Positions 44,874 to 53,646 of a stretch of DNA of 64,000 bases are shown here, piece by piece (positions within the stretch are counted from its first letter, which is position 1; the number at the start of each line of letters is the position of its first letter). The position numbers were made by a program, and so were the translations under genes. The stretch comes from Chryseobacterium joostei. Lineage in GTDB: Bacteria; Bacteroidota; Bacteroidia; Flavobacteriales; Weeksellaceae. The stretch is from positions 2,728,001 through 2,792,000 of the forward strand of contig NZ_CP033926.1 of the NCBI RefSeq assembly GCF_003815775.1. Reading direction: 5' to 3'. Under the pieces are notes generated by a model, which was given only the letters and a program-made list of their open reading frames with translations, did no database searches and was not told the origin of the DNA.

Positions 44874-45872
44874 ATGTTCAAGCACCACATGAAATATGTA
44901 AAAACTTTTACCCTTAGCATTGCTACTGCAACTGTCTTTTTTTCCTGCTCAGATGGGCTTATTGAAAGAGACTCCAATGAAGCAAACCTTACTTCTATTG
45001 AAAAAGCAAGCTATAAGGCATCTTCCTTAGTTCCTATTCAAATGAGCAGCTGGATGTCTGGTCTTCAGGATAATATTTCAATGTCAAAAATCTCAATCCC
45101 CGGAACGCATGATTCCGGAGCACGTGTAGATGCTCCTGTAGTAACAGGTACAGCAAAAACACAGGACCTTAGTATTGCTGAACAGCTTAATGCCGGCGTC
45201 CGTTTTCTTGATATCCGATGCAGACACATTGATAATTCTTTTACCATTCATCATGGGCCTATTTATCAGAACCTCAACTTTGATGATGTGCTTAATGCCT
45301 GCTATGCATTTCTGGAAAGCCATCCGTCTGAAACAATCATTATGTCTGTAAAGGAAGAGCATGATCCCTCCAATACCACCAGAAGTTTCGAAAAAACTTT
45401 TGATTCTTATGTTCAGAAAAATCCATCAAAATGGAATCTGGGAACCAATATTCCCACTCTTGGAGAGGTAAGGGGGAAAATCAGATTATTAAGAAGATTC
45501 TCTGCTGAAACCGCAAAAGGAATTAATGCAACAGCATGGGCTGATAACACCACATTTGAAATCAATAATTCAGGTGCGTCACTTAAGGTTCAGGATTATT
45601 ATAAGGTGACTAACAATGATGATAAGTGGAATGGTGTTTCCAGTCTTTTGAATGAAGCAAAAAACAGCAATAACGAAAGACTTTTCATCAACTTTACAAG
45701 CGGATATAAGCCGGGAATATTTGGAATCCCAAGCATTCCTACTGTTTCAAACAATATTAACCCTAAGCTTAAGGCATTCTTCCAAGCCAATACCCATGGT
45801 TCTTATGGAACAATGCCAATAGACTTTATGAATGCAGAGCTAGCGGAGCTTATTGTTAAAACTAATTTTTAA
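44874..45872 (+). CDS. Phosphatidylinositol-specific phospholipase C-like lipoprotein
   Basis: The 332-residue protein has a lipobox (VFFSC); an ATG five codons in is an equally good start. The X-domain motifs of bacterial PI-PLC are present: ISIPGTHDSG with His79 and Asp80, VRFLDIRCR, and FTIHHGPIY with His126/His127, the acid-base pair. It should cleave phosphoinositides or related glycerophosphodiesters to a lipid and a cyclic or free phosphate sugar. The lipid anchor puts it on the outer membrane or in the periplasm. It lies next to other phosphoester enzymes. Confidence 0.85.
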   Translation: MFKHHMKYVKTFTLSIATATVFFSCSDGLIERDSNEANLTSIEKASYKASSLVPIQMSSWMSGLQDNISMSKISIPGTHDSGARVDAPVVTGTAKTQDLSIAEQLNAGVRFLDIRCRHIDNSFTIHHGPIYQNLNFDDVLNACYAFLESHPSETIIMSVKEEHDPSNTTRSFEKTFDSYVQKNPSKWNLGTNIPTLGEVRGKIRLLRRFSAETAKGINATAWADNTTFEINNSGASLKVQDYYKVTNNDDKWNGVSSLLNEAKNSNNERLFINFTSGYKPGIFGIPSIPTVSNNINPKLKAFFQANTHGSYGTMPIDFMNAELAELIVKTNF

Positions 45873-45898
45873 GGTAGTTAAATATAATTGTAGTTGAT

Positions 45899-45930
45899 AG
45901 GCTGCTTCTTTACTGAGGCAGCCTTTTATA
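45899..45930 (+). terminator. Terminator of the PI-PLC gene
   Basis: Stem AGGCTGC/GCAGCCT with a 12-nt loop and TTTTATATTT after it. Confidence 0.8.
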
Positions 45931-45968
45931 TTTCTCATATTGGCGATGGTGTAAGTTGTTTCAAAATA

Positions 45969-46006
45969 AAAATGCAGTCCTCAGCTATTGAAGACTACAT
46001 TTTTTG
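45969..46006 (-). terminator. Terminator of the phosphatase gene
   Basis: Imperfect stem AATG-AGTC-TC / GA-GACT-CATT with T-rich flanks on both sides, 25 nt after the minus-strand stop codon. Confidence 0.65.
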
Positions 46007-46030
46007 AAGAATAAAATTGAAGTATATGAG

Positions 46031-47857
46031 TTACTTTTCTATGCCATAGGCTGCGAGTATTTTGTTGAATATTTCTGTATTTTCAAATAGACCTGTGAAT
46101 TCTTTTGAATTTGGACCATAAGCAAAAACACTTGACGGAATAGAGGTATGATCGTTTGTACTGAAGTTTCCGAATACCCATCCGTCTTTTAAGCTTCCAT
46201 CCAAAAGGGTTAAGCCGCCTGTTTCATGGTCTCCTACAACGATTACTAATGTTTCCTTGTTTTCATCTGCAAACTTCATGGCTTTCCCAACTACATGATC
46301 GAAATCCAGTAATTCGGTGACTAATTGCTCTATATTATTGCTGTGCCCACCACCATCAGTCTGGGAAGCTTCCACCATCATGAAGAACCCTTTTTTATTG
46401 TTCTTTAGATCATTTAAAGTAAGATCAAAGGCATCAGCCAGCCAGTTTCCTCTTCCATTGGTTATTCTTTGTGACGCCAGAGGATCAATAATTAAGGTCC
46501 TATTGTTTATTTTCCCAACAGATTTGAGGTCCTGAAATAAATCTACCTTTGCTTCTTTAAGCTTCTGTTCAGTTTCTTTTGTTAATCCGTTTGTAGGCCC
46601 TCCGATCAAAATTTTAGTTTTTGAACTGGCAAAATCCTTTAAAATAGGCTCCGAACTGTTTCTGTTATCTGAATGTGCATAAAAATCTGCCGGAGTAGCA
46701 TCGGTAACATCACCTGTAGAAATAAGGCCGGATAACATTCCTTTAGCAGAAATAATATCAGGAATCTGAGCCAGAGCTTTCCCTGTACCATCCACTCCCA
46801 CAAATGTATTTTTTGTTTTTACTCCTGTTGCAAATGCTGTAGATCCGGGCGCCGAGTCTGTCACATAAGCATTGGATGAATTGGTTTTGGATAAACCGGT
46901 TGCTTTCATATTAAAGACATTCAGCTTTCCTCTGTTTGCCGTAAAAGCAGCATAATATTGGGGCAGGGAAGTTCCGTCCGGAATCAAAAGAATTACATTT
47001 TTCACCTTTTTACTGATTCCGTCTGTTTTATAGGTTGGAGTATAAGTGGCGTACTCCTTTGTATTTTTGTAGAAATTTTTCGGGATCGTATTCATGAATT
47101 TTTTAAGATCCGGAATATGATCTGTATTGATGTAATCCACTCCCATATCCATTAGATTCACCCAAGCGTTGGGAAAATCAGGAGCTCCGTAAAAACGCAT
47201 AGGCTTTTGTTGAACATGGGCTTTATCTACAGCTTTCTTTATCTTTTCAGTTTCTTCATCCCTTGGAATTCCTTTTCCGTTCCATTTTACAAGTTCAGGA
47301 AGATCTGCACTGAACATCCCTACTCTTTTCAACTGGTCCGCAGAATAGTTTTTATCAAGATCTCCATCAAAATAAAGATAATTGGGATAGTTTTTAAAAT
47401 CAGCAGGCTGAGGTCTTCCTCCTGTAATCACAATTTTCACTCCCGAGTTACCCGTAATTTCAGGATATTTCTTCAATGTACTGACCAATGCATTCAAGGT
47501 AGTTTTATACTCCTGCTTGATATCGATTAGCAATTGTAATTTTTTATTTGCGTCAGGATAAATATTCCCTTTGTTCAGTTTTATCTGCTTTGAAATATTG
47601 TCCAGATAAAGATTTTCAAGGGTTCTGTCTCCGGAAAGTTCTTTTTCTGTGTGGGCTACCCAGAGTTTACCCTTAACTAGAAAAACATCTGCTTCAATGG
47701 ATCCAAAGTTCGCATAATAAGCCTGCCAAAAAGGGATTTCCTGCATATAATCATTATGAGAATGTGCATTCCCTACATTATAATTCAAATAATTCTGTGC
47801 CTGATTTTCGGAAAAAACTGCCAAAGCCAGCAATCCCAATATTTTTGATAATTTCAT
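46031..47857 (-). CDS. Fused glycerophosphodiesterase-like/alkaline phosphatase
   Basis: The 608-residue protein has a signal peptide ending QAQ. Residues about 28-265 form a GDPD/PI-PLC-like barrel (AHSHNDY, GSIEADVFLVKG, LLIDIKQE, YINTDHIPD). Residues about 285-608 form an alkaline phosphatase: VILLIPDGTS, the nucleophile motif VTDSAPGST with Ser335, and VVGDHETGG. The two halves would act in sequence: a glycerophosphodiester is split, then the phosphomonoester is dephosphorylated, giving inorganic phosphate outside the cytoplasm (inference from domain order). It is the third gene after SusC and SusD on the same strand, 75 nt after SusD. Confidence 0.85.
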   Translation of the reverse strand: MKLSKILGLLALAVFSENQAQNYLNYNVGNAHSHNDYMQEIPFWQAYYANFGSIEADVFLVKGKLWVAHTEKELSGDRTLENLYLDNISKQIKLNKGNIYPDANKKLQLLIDIKQEYKTTLNALVSTLKKYPEITGNSGVKIVITGGRPQPADFKNYPNYLYFDGDLDKNYSADQLKRVGMFSADLPELVKWNGKGIPRDEETEKIKKAVDKAHVQQKPMRFYGAPDFPNAWVNLMDMGVDYINTDHIPDLKKFMNTIPKNFYKNTKEYATYTPTYKTDGISKKVKNVILLIPDGTSLPQYYAAFTANRGKLNVFNMKATGLSKTNSSNAYVTDSAPGSTAFATGVKTKNTFVGVDGTGKALAQIPDIISAKGMLSGLISTGDVTDATPADFYAHSDNRNSSEPILKDFASSKTKILIGGPTNGLTKETEQKLKEAKVDLFQDLKSVGKINNRTLIIDPLASQRITNGRGNWLADAFDLTLNDLKNNKKGFFMMVEASQTDGGGHSNNIEQLVTELLDFDHVVGKAMKFADENKETLVIVVGDHETGGLTLLDGSLKDGWVFGNFSTNDHTSIPSSVFAYGPNSKEFTGLFENTEIFNKILAAYGIEK

Positions 47858-47932
47858 AAGACCTGTTTAAAAAACTATATCATCACAGATATTTCTGCAA
47901 TGACATAGTGAATACTATTTAAGATTAAAATT

Positions 47933-49441
47933 TTACCAACCTTCGTTTTGCTTAATAACACCGTGGCTATTAACAATTTCTGCCTGCGGAACTGCCCAAA
48001 CATTATGAGTTGCGGGATTGAAGTTTCTTGCTGCCCATACCACTTTTCCGTCTATCCCGTGCAAAGGCTGAGCATAGGTTGACTGGGCATCTCCCCAACG
48101 TACAAGATCTCTATGTCTGTCTGCCCATTCACCTGCTAGTTCGCAGCGTCTTTCATGCTTCAGATCAGCCATTGTACATCCCGTTTTGGGAGCTAGTCCT
48201 GCACGTTTTCTAATCATGTTGATTTCTGCATCTGCATTTCCGCCAGACATCAACAGAGCTTCGGCCCTGATCAGGATAACCTCAGCGTAACGCATAATCG
48301 GAACGGCAAGATCTGTACAAGGATAGTCTCCATTAGCGCTTACATGGCCACTGCTCAACGGATATTTAAAAGCATCCATATATTTATTAAACTGGTATCC
48401 TGTAAGGGAGTTAGAAGATGCATATATTCTTTCTGTTCCGTTAAAAGTGAATTTATCTCCTAGTTTAAGAACAGTTGCACTTCTTCTAAGATCTCCGGCT
48501 TCATACTCGTCATACAATTCTTTGGTAGGCTGAAAATATCCCCAGCCGTTATATTCTCCCCATCCTTTATTTTCTAACATGACTCCCGGAAGAATGCTTC
48601 CCACTGAATTAAACTTAGGAGTACTTGGAATGGACCAGATATATTCTGTACTATAATTATTCTCAGCTTTGAAAACATCTGAATAATTGTTCAAAAGGGT
48701 TCTATTTCCTTTTGTCATTACTTCGTTCGCCCAGTATGCTGCATTTTGCCAATCTTTCATAAACAGATATACTTTTGATAAAAGTGCCCATGCCGCTGCT
48801 TTATGAGGTCTTCCGTAATCTTTAGCCGGAAGTTCTGCCTGACTTGGTAATAATTCGGCTGCTTTTTTCAGATCATTGACAATGTAATTATAGTTTTCCA
48901 TTACATTGGAAGCTCTTGGAATAGGGTTTGGATCCGGCTCTTTAGTACGGTCTACAATGGGAACACCCGCCTTTTCATTTCCATAACTATATGCAAGTTC
49001 AAAATACATTCTGCTGCTCATAAATAAAGCTTCTCCCAAATATTTATTTTTAACCGCCTGTGAAGCCTGAATATTATTAACGTTACGAATAACACGGTTC
49101 GCAACTCCTATCACAGTATATCTTTTATTCCATTGTGTTTCCAGATCTCCTGCTGCGATATAATTGCTGCTAAAATTCTTCACATTATCCGCTTCACTTT
49201 TTGATCTTCCTGTTACCATATCGTCACTGGCATTGATAAACCAGAAAAAACCTCGCCCATAGAATTCACTATCAGAAAGTGGCTTATACATAGCGTTAGC
49301 TCCGGTAATCAGATCATTTTCTGTTTTCCAGAAGCTAGCCTCCGTCGGAGTTCCCTCTGGCTGTATATCCAGTTCATTGGTGCATGACAGCAATGATGCG
49401 GATAGCCCTGTTATTACAATTATTGTATTTAAAAATTTCAT
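47933..49441 (-). CDS. RagB/SusD-family outer membrane lipoprotein
   Basis: The 502-residue protein has a lipobox (SLLSC) and the SusD start CTNELDIQPEGTPTEASFWKTENDL, tetratricopeptide-like helices (AAWALLSKVYLFMKDWQNAAYWANEVM region), and the ending VWAVPQAEIVNS...NEGW. SusD proteins form the lid over SusC channels and bind substrate. It follows SusC by 27 nt and precedes a phosphatase gene, so the substrate may be phosphorylated (inference). Confidence 0.92.
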   Translation of the reverse strand: MKFLNTIIVITGLSASLLSCTNELDIQPEGTPTEASFWKTENDLITGANAMYKPLSDSEFYGRGFFWFINASDDMVTGRSKSEADNVKNFSSNYIAAGDLETQWNKRYTVIGVANRVIRNVNNIQASQAVKNKYLGEALFMSSRMYFELAYSYGNEKAGVPIVDRTKEPDPNPIPRASNVMENYNYIVNDLKKAAELLPSQAELPAKDYGRPHKAAAWALLSKVYLFMKDWQNAAYWANEVMTKGNRTLLNNYSDVFKAENNYSTEYIWSIPSTPKFNSVGSILPGVMLENKGWGEYNGWGYFQPTKELYDEYEAGDLRRSATVLKLGDKFTFNGTERIYASSNSLTGYQFNKYMDAFKYPLSSGHVSANGDYPCTDLAVPIMRYAEVILIRAEALLMSGGNADAEINMIRKRAGLAPKTGCTMADLKHERRCELAGEWADRHRDLVRWGDAQSTYAQPLHGIDGKVVWAARNFNPATHNVWAVPQAEIVNSHGVIKQNEGW

Positions 49442-49468
49442 CTTTTTACTTTTTAAATTTATTTTAGA

Positions 49469-52357
49469 TTAAAACCCGACTTCCAGTCCGAAAATAAACG
49501 AACGGGCCTGAGGATATCTTCCGGTATCAACTCCGTACGTTTCCATTCCTATTTCAGGGTCAAAGCCTGTATATTTTGTGATGGTAAACAAGTTATTGCT
49601 CGTCACATACATTCTTATTTTATTCACATCAAGTTTTTTGTAAAGTTCTCTGGGCAATGAATATCCTATCGTAAGGTTTTTCAATCTAAAATAAGAACCG
49701 TCTTCTACGTAGAAATCCGACACTTTGGAGTAATTACCACTTGGATCACCTTGTACCACTCTTGGAATATTGGTATTGGTATTCTGAGGAGTCCATGCGT
49801 TCAGAATATCCCTGTCCATGTTATAGTTCTGCCCTGTTCCACCTGGGTTTAATGAAATAAATTTCAATCCGTTGAATATTTTGTTTCCATATACCCCCTG
49901 GAAGAAAAGGTTAAGATCAAAGTTCTTCCATGACATATTATAGGATAATCCGTAAGAGAATTTAGGATATGGATTTCCAAGGTTGACAAAGTCATTATTG
50001 TTCAATACTCCGGTATTCCCATCTTTTTTCAGGAATTTAATATCTCCCGGTTTAGCATTAGGCTGAATAAGATTACCATTGGCATCCTTGTAATTGTCGA
50101 TTTCTGCCTGAGTCTGGAAAATACCGTCAGTTTTGTAACCATAATAAGAATAGAGAGATTCTCCTACTTTTATTCGGGTAGGTTTCAATACTCCACGAAC
50201 ATTATTACTATTGATAAAGATCTCATCTACACCGGCCAACTGCTTCGCCGTATTTTTTAGTTGACTAAAAGTAGCGCCTATTGAATAGTTGAAGTCGCCT
50301 GTATTTTTGCTGTTATAATTAATTCCTAATTCGAATCCTTTATCCTGAAACAATCCGGCATTCACATATTGATCTATATAGCCGGATGTACTTGAAAGGT
50401 TAACGTTAAAAATCTGATCTCGTGAGTTCTTGACAAAGTAATCAAACTGTAAAGAAAGGCTGTTTCTCAAGAAAGAAGCATCTACCCCAAAATTGGTTTG
50501 CTCTGATTTTCCCCATTTTATATCTGAATTAGGAAATGTTGTAGCATAATAAGCAATATTCTGTGACGGATCCTGCCCGAAAATAACATTATTATCCCTT
50601 ACCATTAAAGGGTTAACTGCCTGATAAGAAACCCCGCCCAGATTTCCTAAAATCCCGTAACTTCCTCTCAGCTTTAGATTGGAAAGCCAGGCAATATCGT
50701 TCATAAAGTTTTCCTTGGAAACCACCCATCCTCCAGAAATGGAATAATAATTAGCAAATCTATTTTGTTTAGCAACCAGAGAGGTTCCATCTCTTCTTCC
50801 CAGCAAACTGATAATATATTTTCCTGCATAGTCATAGTTAACCCTTGCCAGATAAGACACCAGAGACTGCTGATATTTATAACTGTATACTTCTTTATTG
50901 GTATCCGCAGCATTTTGAAGATATCTGAAGACTTCTGCTTCACTTCTGAAATCAAAAGCTTTTGCTCTGAACCCATCTTCAGTTGTTTTCTGAAAAGTAA
51001 AACCTGCAAGGAAATCAAAATTATGCTTACCTGTTGTTAGCTTATATGTAAGGAGCTGTTCGGCAAGAGAAGTGGATATATTGTTAGACTGATATTCCAG
51101 GCTATTGGTATCAAATATTTTTCCGATCTCCAGTACTCTGGGAGTAAATTCTTTAACATTTCCGATCTTAAAAGTCTGGGAAAAATTAGAACGGAATTTT
51201 AAATCTTTAGCCAACGCAATCTCTACGTAAGGATTGATCAAAATTTCATGCGTTGGATTTTGAATGCTGATCCTTTTAAGATAAGCAACAGGGTTGATCA
51301 TATCTCCATACCCTCCAGCCACATCAATCGGTAATCCGGAAAAAGCTCCCGTTGGTGTATATACCGGAACATTGGGTGGATAATACATCGCGGCAACCAA
51401 AGCTCCTGTGTAGCCATTCTTTGTGTTGGCTGTATTTCCTTGGGAATAGTTATAATACATATTCTCTCCGAACGTTAACCAGTCTTTCACTTTATGTTCA
51501 GAGTTTACCCTGAAATTATATCTTTTTGCCTGAGTGTTCAATAAAATACCCTCAAGATTCCTGTGATTCATTCCTACAAAGAATCTGGATTTTTCACTTC
51601 CACCACTAAGGTTTACATTATATTCCTGGATGGTTCCTGTACGGAAAATTTCTTTCATCCAGTCTGTTCTGGTAATTCCGCCATCAGCATATTTTTCAGA
51701 ATTGAAAGCCAGTGGAAGGCTATTGAGTTTCCCTGCGTTAGTATATGCCTGGCGCATCACATCCTGGAATTCTGCAGCATTTAGAGATTCCTTTAATTTC
51801 CATGCCTGATTGATTCCGTATTTAACGTCAAAATCAATAGTCAAACTCCCTTTTTTACCTCTTTTTGTGGTAATAAGGATTACCCCGCCGGAAGATCTTG
51901 CTCCATAAATTGCAGCAGCAGCATCCTTAAGCACAGAGATATCCTGAATATCATTAGGGTTAATGGCAGGAGTTCCGTTAAAAACCACTCCATCTACAAC
52001 ATAAAGCGGAGTTTCTCCGTTCACCCCTCCCAAGCCACGAATATTTACTTTAGGTGAGCCATTGGGATCTCCCCCTTCGTTTACTACCGTTACTCCGGCG
52101 GCTTTTCCCTGAAGTACTTCTCCTACTCCGGATAAAGATCTCGAACTAAGCTTATCCAGCGAAGCTTCTGCAACAGCACCGGATACTTTACTTTTCTTCT
52201 GTGTTCCGTATCCTATAACAACAACCTCATCGATGGTTTTTTCCTTTAAGCTGTCCTTTTTTTGAGATAGGAACATCGGTGAAGCAGATATTGCACCAAT
52301 AAGTAATACCCTACCCGTTAAATAAGTTACTGAGACAGGGATTTTAAATACATTCAT
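49469..52357 (-). CDS. SusC/RagA-family TonB-dependent outer membrane transporter
   Basis: With the ATG at 52357 the protein has 962 residues. It starts directly with a short signal-like segment and the TonB-box region (KTIDEVVVIGYGTQKK), then the plug domain (VRGLGGVNGETPLYVVDGV, written here as NIRGLGGVNG and PLYVVDG) and the barrel to a terminal Phe. The usual N-terminal CarboxypepD_reg-like domain is missing. It works with the SusD downstream to import large or complex nutrients using TonB energy. A TTG eight codons upstream is part of the promoter box. Confidence 0.9.
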   Translation of the reverse strand: MNVFKIPVSVTYLTGRVLLIGAISASPMFLSQKKDSLKEKTIDEVVVIGYGTQKKSKVSGAVAEASLDKLSSRSLSGVGEVLQGKAAGVTVVNEGGDPNGSPKVNIRGLGGVNGETPLYVVDGVVFNGTPAINPNDIQDISVLKDAAAAIYGARSSGGVILITTKRGKKGSLTIDFDVKYGINQAWKLKESLNAAEFQDVMRQAYTNAGKLNSLPLAFNSEKYADGGITRTDWMKEIFRTGTIQEYNVNLSGGSEKSRFFVGMNHRNLEGILLNTQAKRYNFRVNSEHKVKDWLTFGENMYYNYSQGNTANTKNGYTGALVAAMYYPPNVPVYTPTGAFSGLPIDVAGGYGDMINPVAYLKRISIQNPTHEILINPYVEIALAKDLKFRSNFSQTFKIGNVKEFTPRVLEIGKIFDTNSLEYQSNNISTSLAEQLLTYKLTTGKHNFDFLAGFTFQKTTEDGFRAKAFDFRSEAEVFRYLQNAADTNKEVYSYKYQQSLVSYLARVNYDYAGKYIISLLGRRDGTSLVAKQNRFANYYSISGGWVVSKENFMNDIAWLSNLKLRGSYGILGNLGGVSYQAVNPLMVRDNNVIFGQDPSQNIAYYATTFPNSDIKWGKSEQTNFGVDASFLRNSLSLQFDYFVKNSRDQIFNVNLSSTSGYIDQYVNAGLFQDKGFELGINYNSKNTGDFNYSIGATFSQLKNTAKQLAGVDEIFINSNNVRGVLKPTRIKVGESLYSYYGYKTDGIFQTQAEIDNYKDANGNLIQPNAKPGDIKFLKKDGNTGVLNNNDFVNLGNPYPKFSYGLSYNMSWKNFDLNLFFQGVYGNKIFNGLKFISLNPGGTGQNYNMDRDILNAWTPQNTNTNIPRVVQGDPSGNYSKVSDFYVEDGSYFRLKNLTIGYSLPRELYKKLDVNKIRMYVTSNNLFTITKYTGFDPEIGMETYGVDTGRYPQARSFIFGLEVGF

Positions 52358-52378
52358 GACATCCTTTTTAATTAGATG

Positions 52379-52386
52379 CAAAATTA
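52379..52386 (-). promoter_or_regulatory. Bacteroidota -7 box TAATTTTG of SusC
   Basis: Minus-strand consensus, 21 nt before the ATG at 52357. The box contains a TTG in the SusC frame. Confidence 0.55.
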
Positions 52387-52651
52387 GACCAGCACCTACC
52401 CTTGCCTCATTAAGGTTTCCTTATGTTTTTATTAAGAAATTTTAGCAGTTATCAAAAAGCAGCTTTCATAAATAAAAATTAAAACACTGTAAAACAACAA
52501 CATACACAAATAAAGTAATCATTCCATTGATATTCTATGCATAGTTGACATTAACTTTCTTTTAAGTTTATAATCAATTCGGGACAATAAACCTGTTGGG
52601 ATTAAAAATATTTTCAGATACAATAAGTAACATAGTTCATTATTCTTTTTT

Positions 52652-52659
52652 TACATTTG
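52652..52659 (+). promoter_or_regulatory. Bacteroidota -7 box TACATTTG
   Basis: Exact consensus upstream of the SDR gene. The predicted leader is long (about 87 nt). Confidence 0.4.
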
Positions 52660-52752
52660 CTGAAAATAGATTTTTCACCTGCCCATAGATATTCAAAAAC
52701 AGGCTATCAATGTGCAGGAAAGAATAAAACATTATAAAAATCATACGATTAA

Positions 52753-53541
52753 ATGACCATTATCATTACAGGAACCTCATCAGGGATTGGATTTGCATTA
52801 GCCGAATATTTTGGTAAAAAAGGGAACAAAGTATATGGTTTAAGCAGAAAACATACGGAAAGTCAGTACTTCAAATCGATACCTACTGATGTTACCGACA
52901 ACACTGCTGTTCAAAACGCCATTGCTGAGGTTCTGAAAACCGAAACCAGAATTGATGTTCTTATCAACAATGCCGGAATGGGAATGGTAGGTGCCGTAGA
53001 AGATTCTACCAAGGAAGATATTCTAAAACTTTTCAGCCTGAATTTGGCTGGACCTGTTCAGATGATGAGTGCCGTACTTCCAAAGATGCGTGAAAATAAA
53101 TTCGGAAAAATTATCAATGTTTCCAGTATCGGAAGTGAAATGGGATTGCCTTTCCGTGGATTTTATTCGGCATCAAAATCGGCTCTGGATAAAGTAACTG
53201 AAGCAATGAGGTATGAAGTTTACCCTTGGAATATTGAGGTATGCTCTCTTCACTTGGGAGACATTAAAACCAATATTGCAGAAAACAGAGTCATTGCACA
53301 GGTTTCCCAGCCTTATAAAAATGTATTTGACAAAGTATATTCTTTAATGAATGCCCATGTGAATGATGGCACCGAGCCTATAGAAGTGGCAGAATATATT
53401 GAAAAACTTTTAGGTAAGAATAAATGGAAAGCTCATTATTATTTTGGTAAATTCGGGCAGAAGATAGGAGTTCCATTGAAATGGATTCTTCCGCAGGGAG
53501 TTTATGAGAATTTAATGAAGAAATATAATAAACTGGACTAG
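52753..53541 (+). CDS. Short-chain dehydrogenase/reductase
   Basis: The 262-residue classical SDR has the cofactor motif TGTSSGIG (about 6-13), NNAG (about 75-78), the Ser of INVSSIGSE and the YSASK catalytic pair (about 139-143). It reduces or oxidises an unknown substrate with NAD(P)H in the cytoplasm. Its place between phosphorus-related genes may be coincidence. Confidence 0.85.
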   Translation: MTIIITGTSSGIGFALAEYFGKKGNKVYGLSRKHTESQYFKSIPTDVTDNTAVQNAIAEVLKTETRIDVLINNAGMGMVGAVEDSTKEDILKLFSLNLAGPVQMMSAVLPKMRENKFGKIINVSSIGSEMGLPFRGFYSASKSALDKVTEAMRYEVYPWNIEVCSLHLGDIKTNIAENRVIAQVSQPYKNVFDKVYSLMNAHVNDGTEPIEVAEYIEKLLGKNKWKAHYYFGKFGQKIGVPLKWILPQGVYENLMKKYNKLD

Positions 53542-53646
53542 TTTCAGTTTTATAAAAAGTTATGTAATAATTACTTTAAACCATTAAGGAGCATGAAGCT
53601 TTATTTAAAATTTAGCAATCCATCTATGGTTTAAATACACTGAGAA

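Larger units (their letters stand above)
52358..52752. other. 395-nt divergent intergenic region
   Basis: It separates the minus-strand SusC gene from the plus-strand SDR gene. It holds the SusC -7 box (52379-52386), an AACTT/AAGTT dyad (52553-52568) and the SDR -7 box (52652-52659) with an 87-nt leader. No open frame is credible. Confidence 0.6.
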
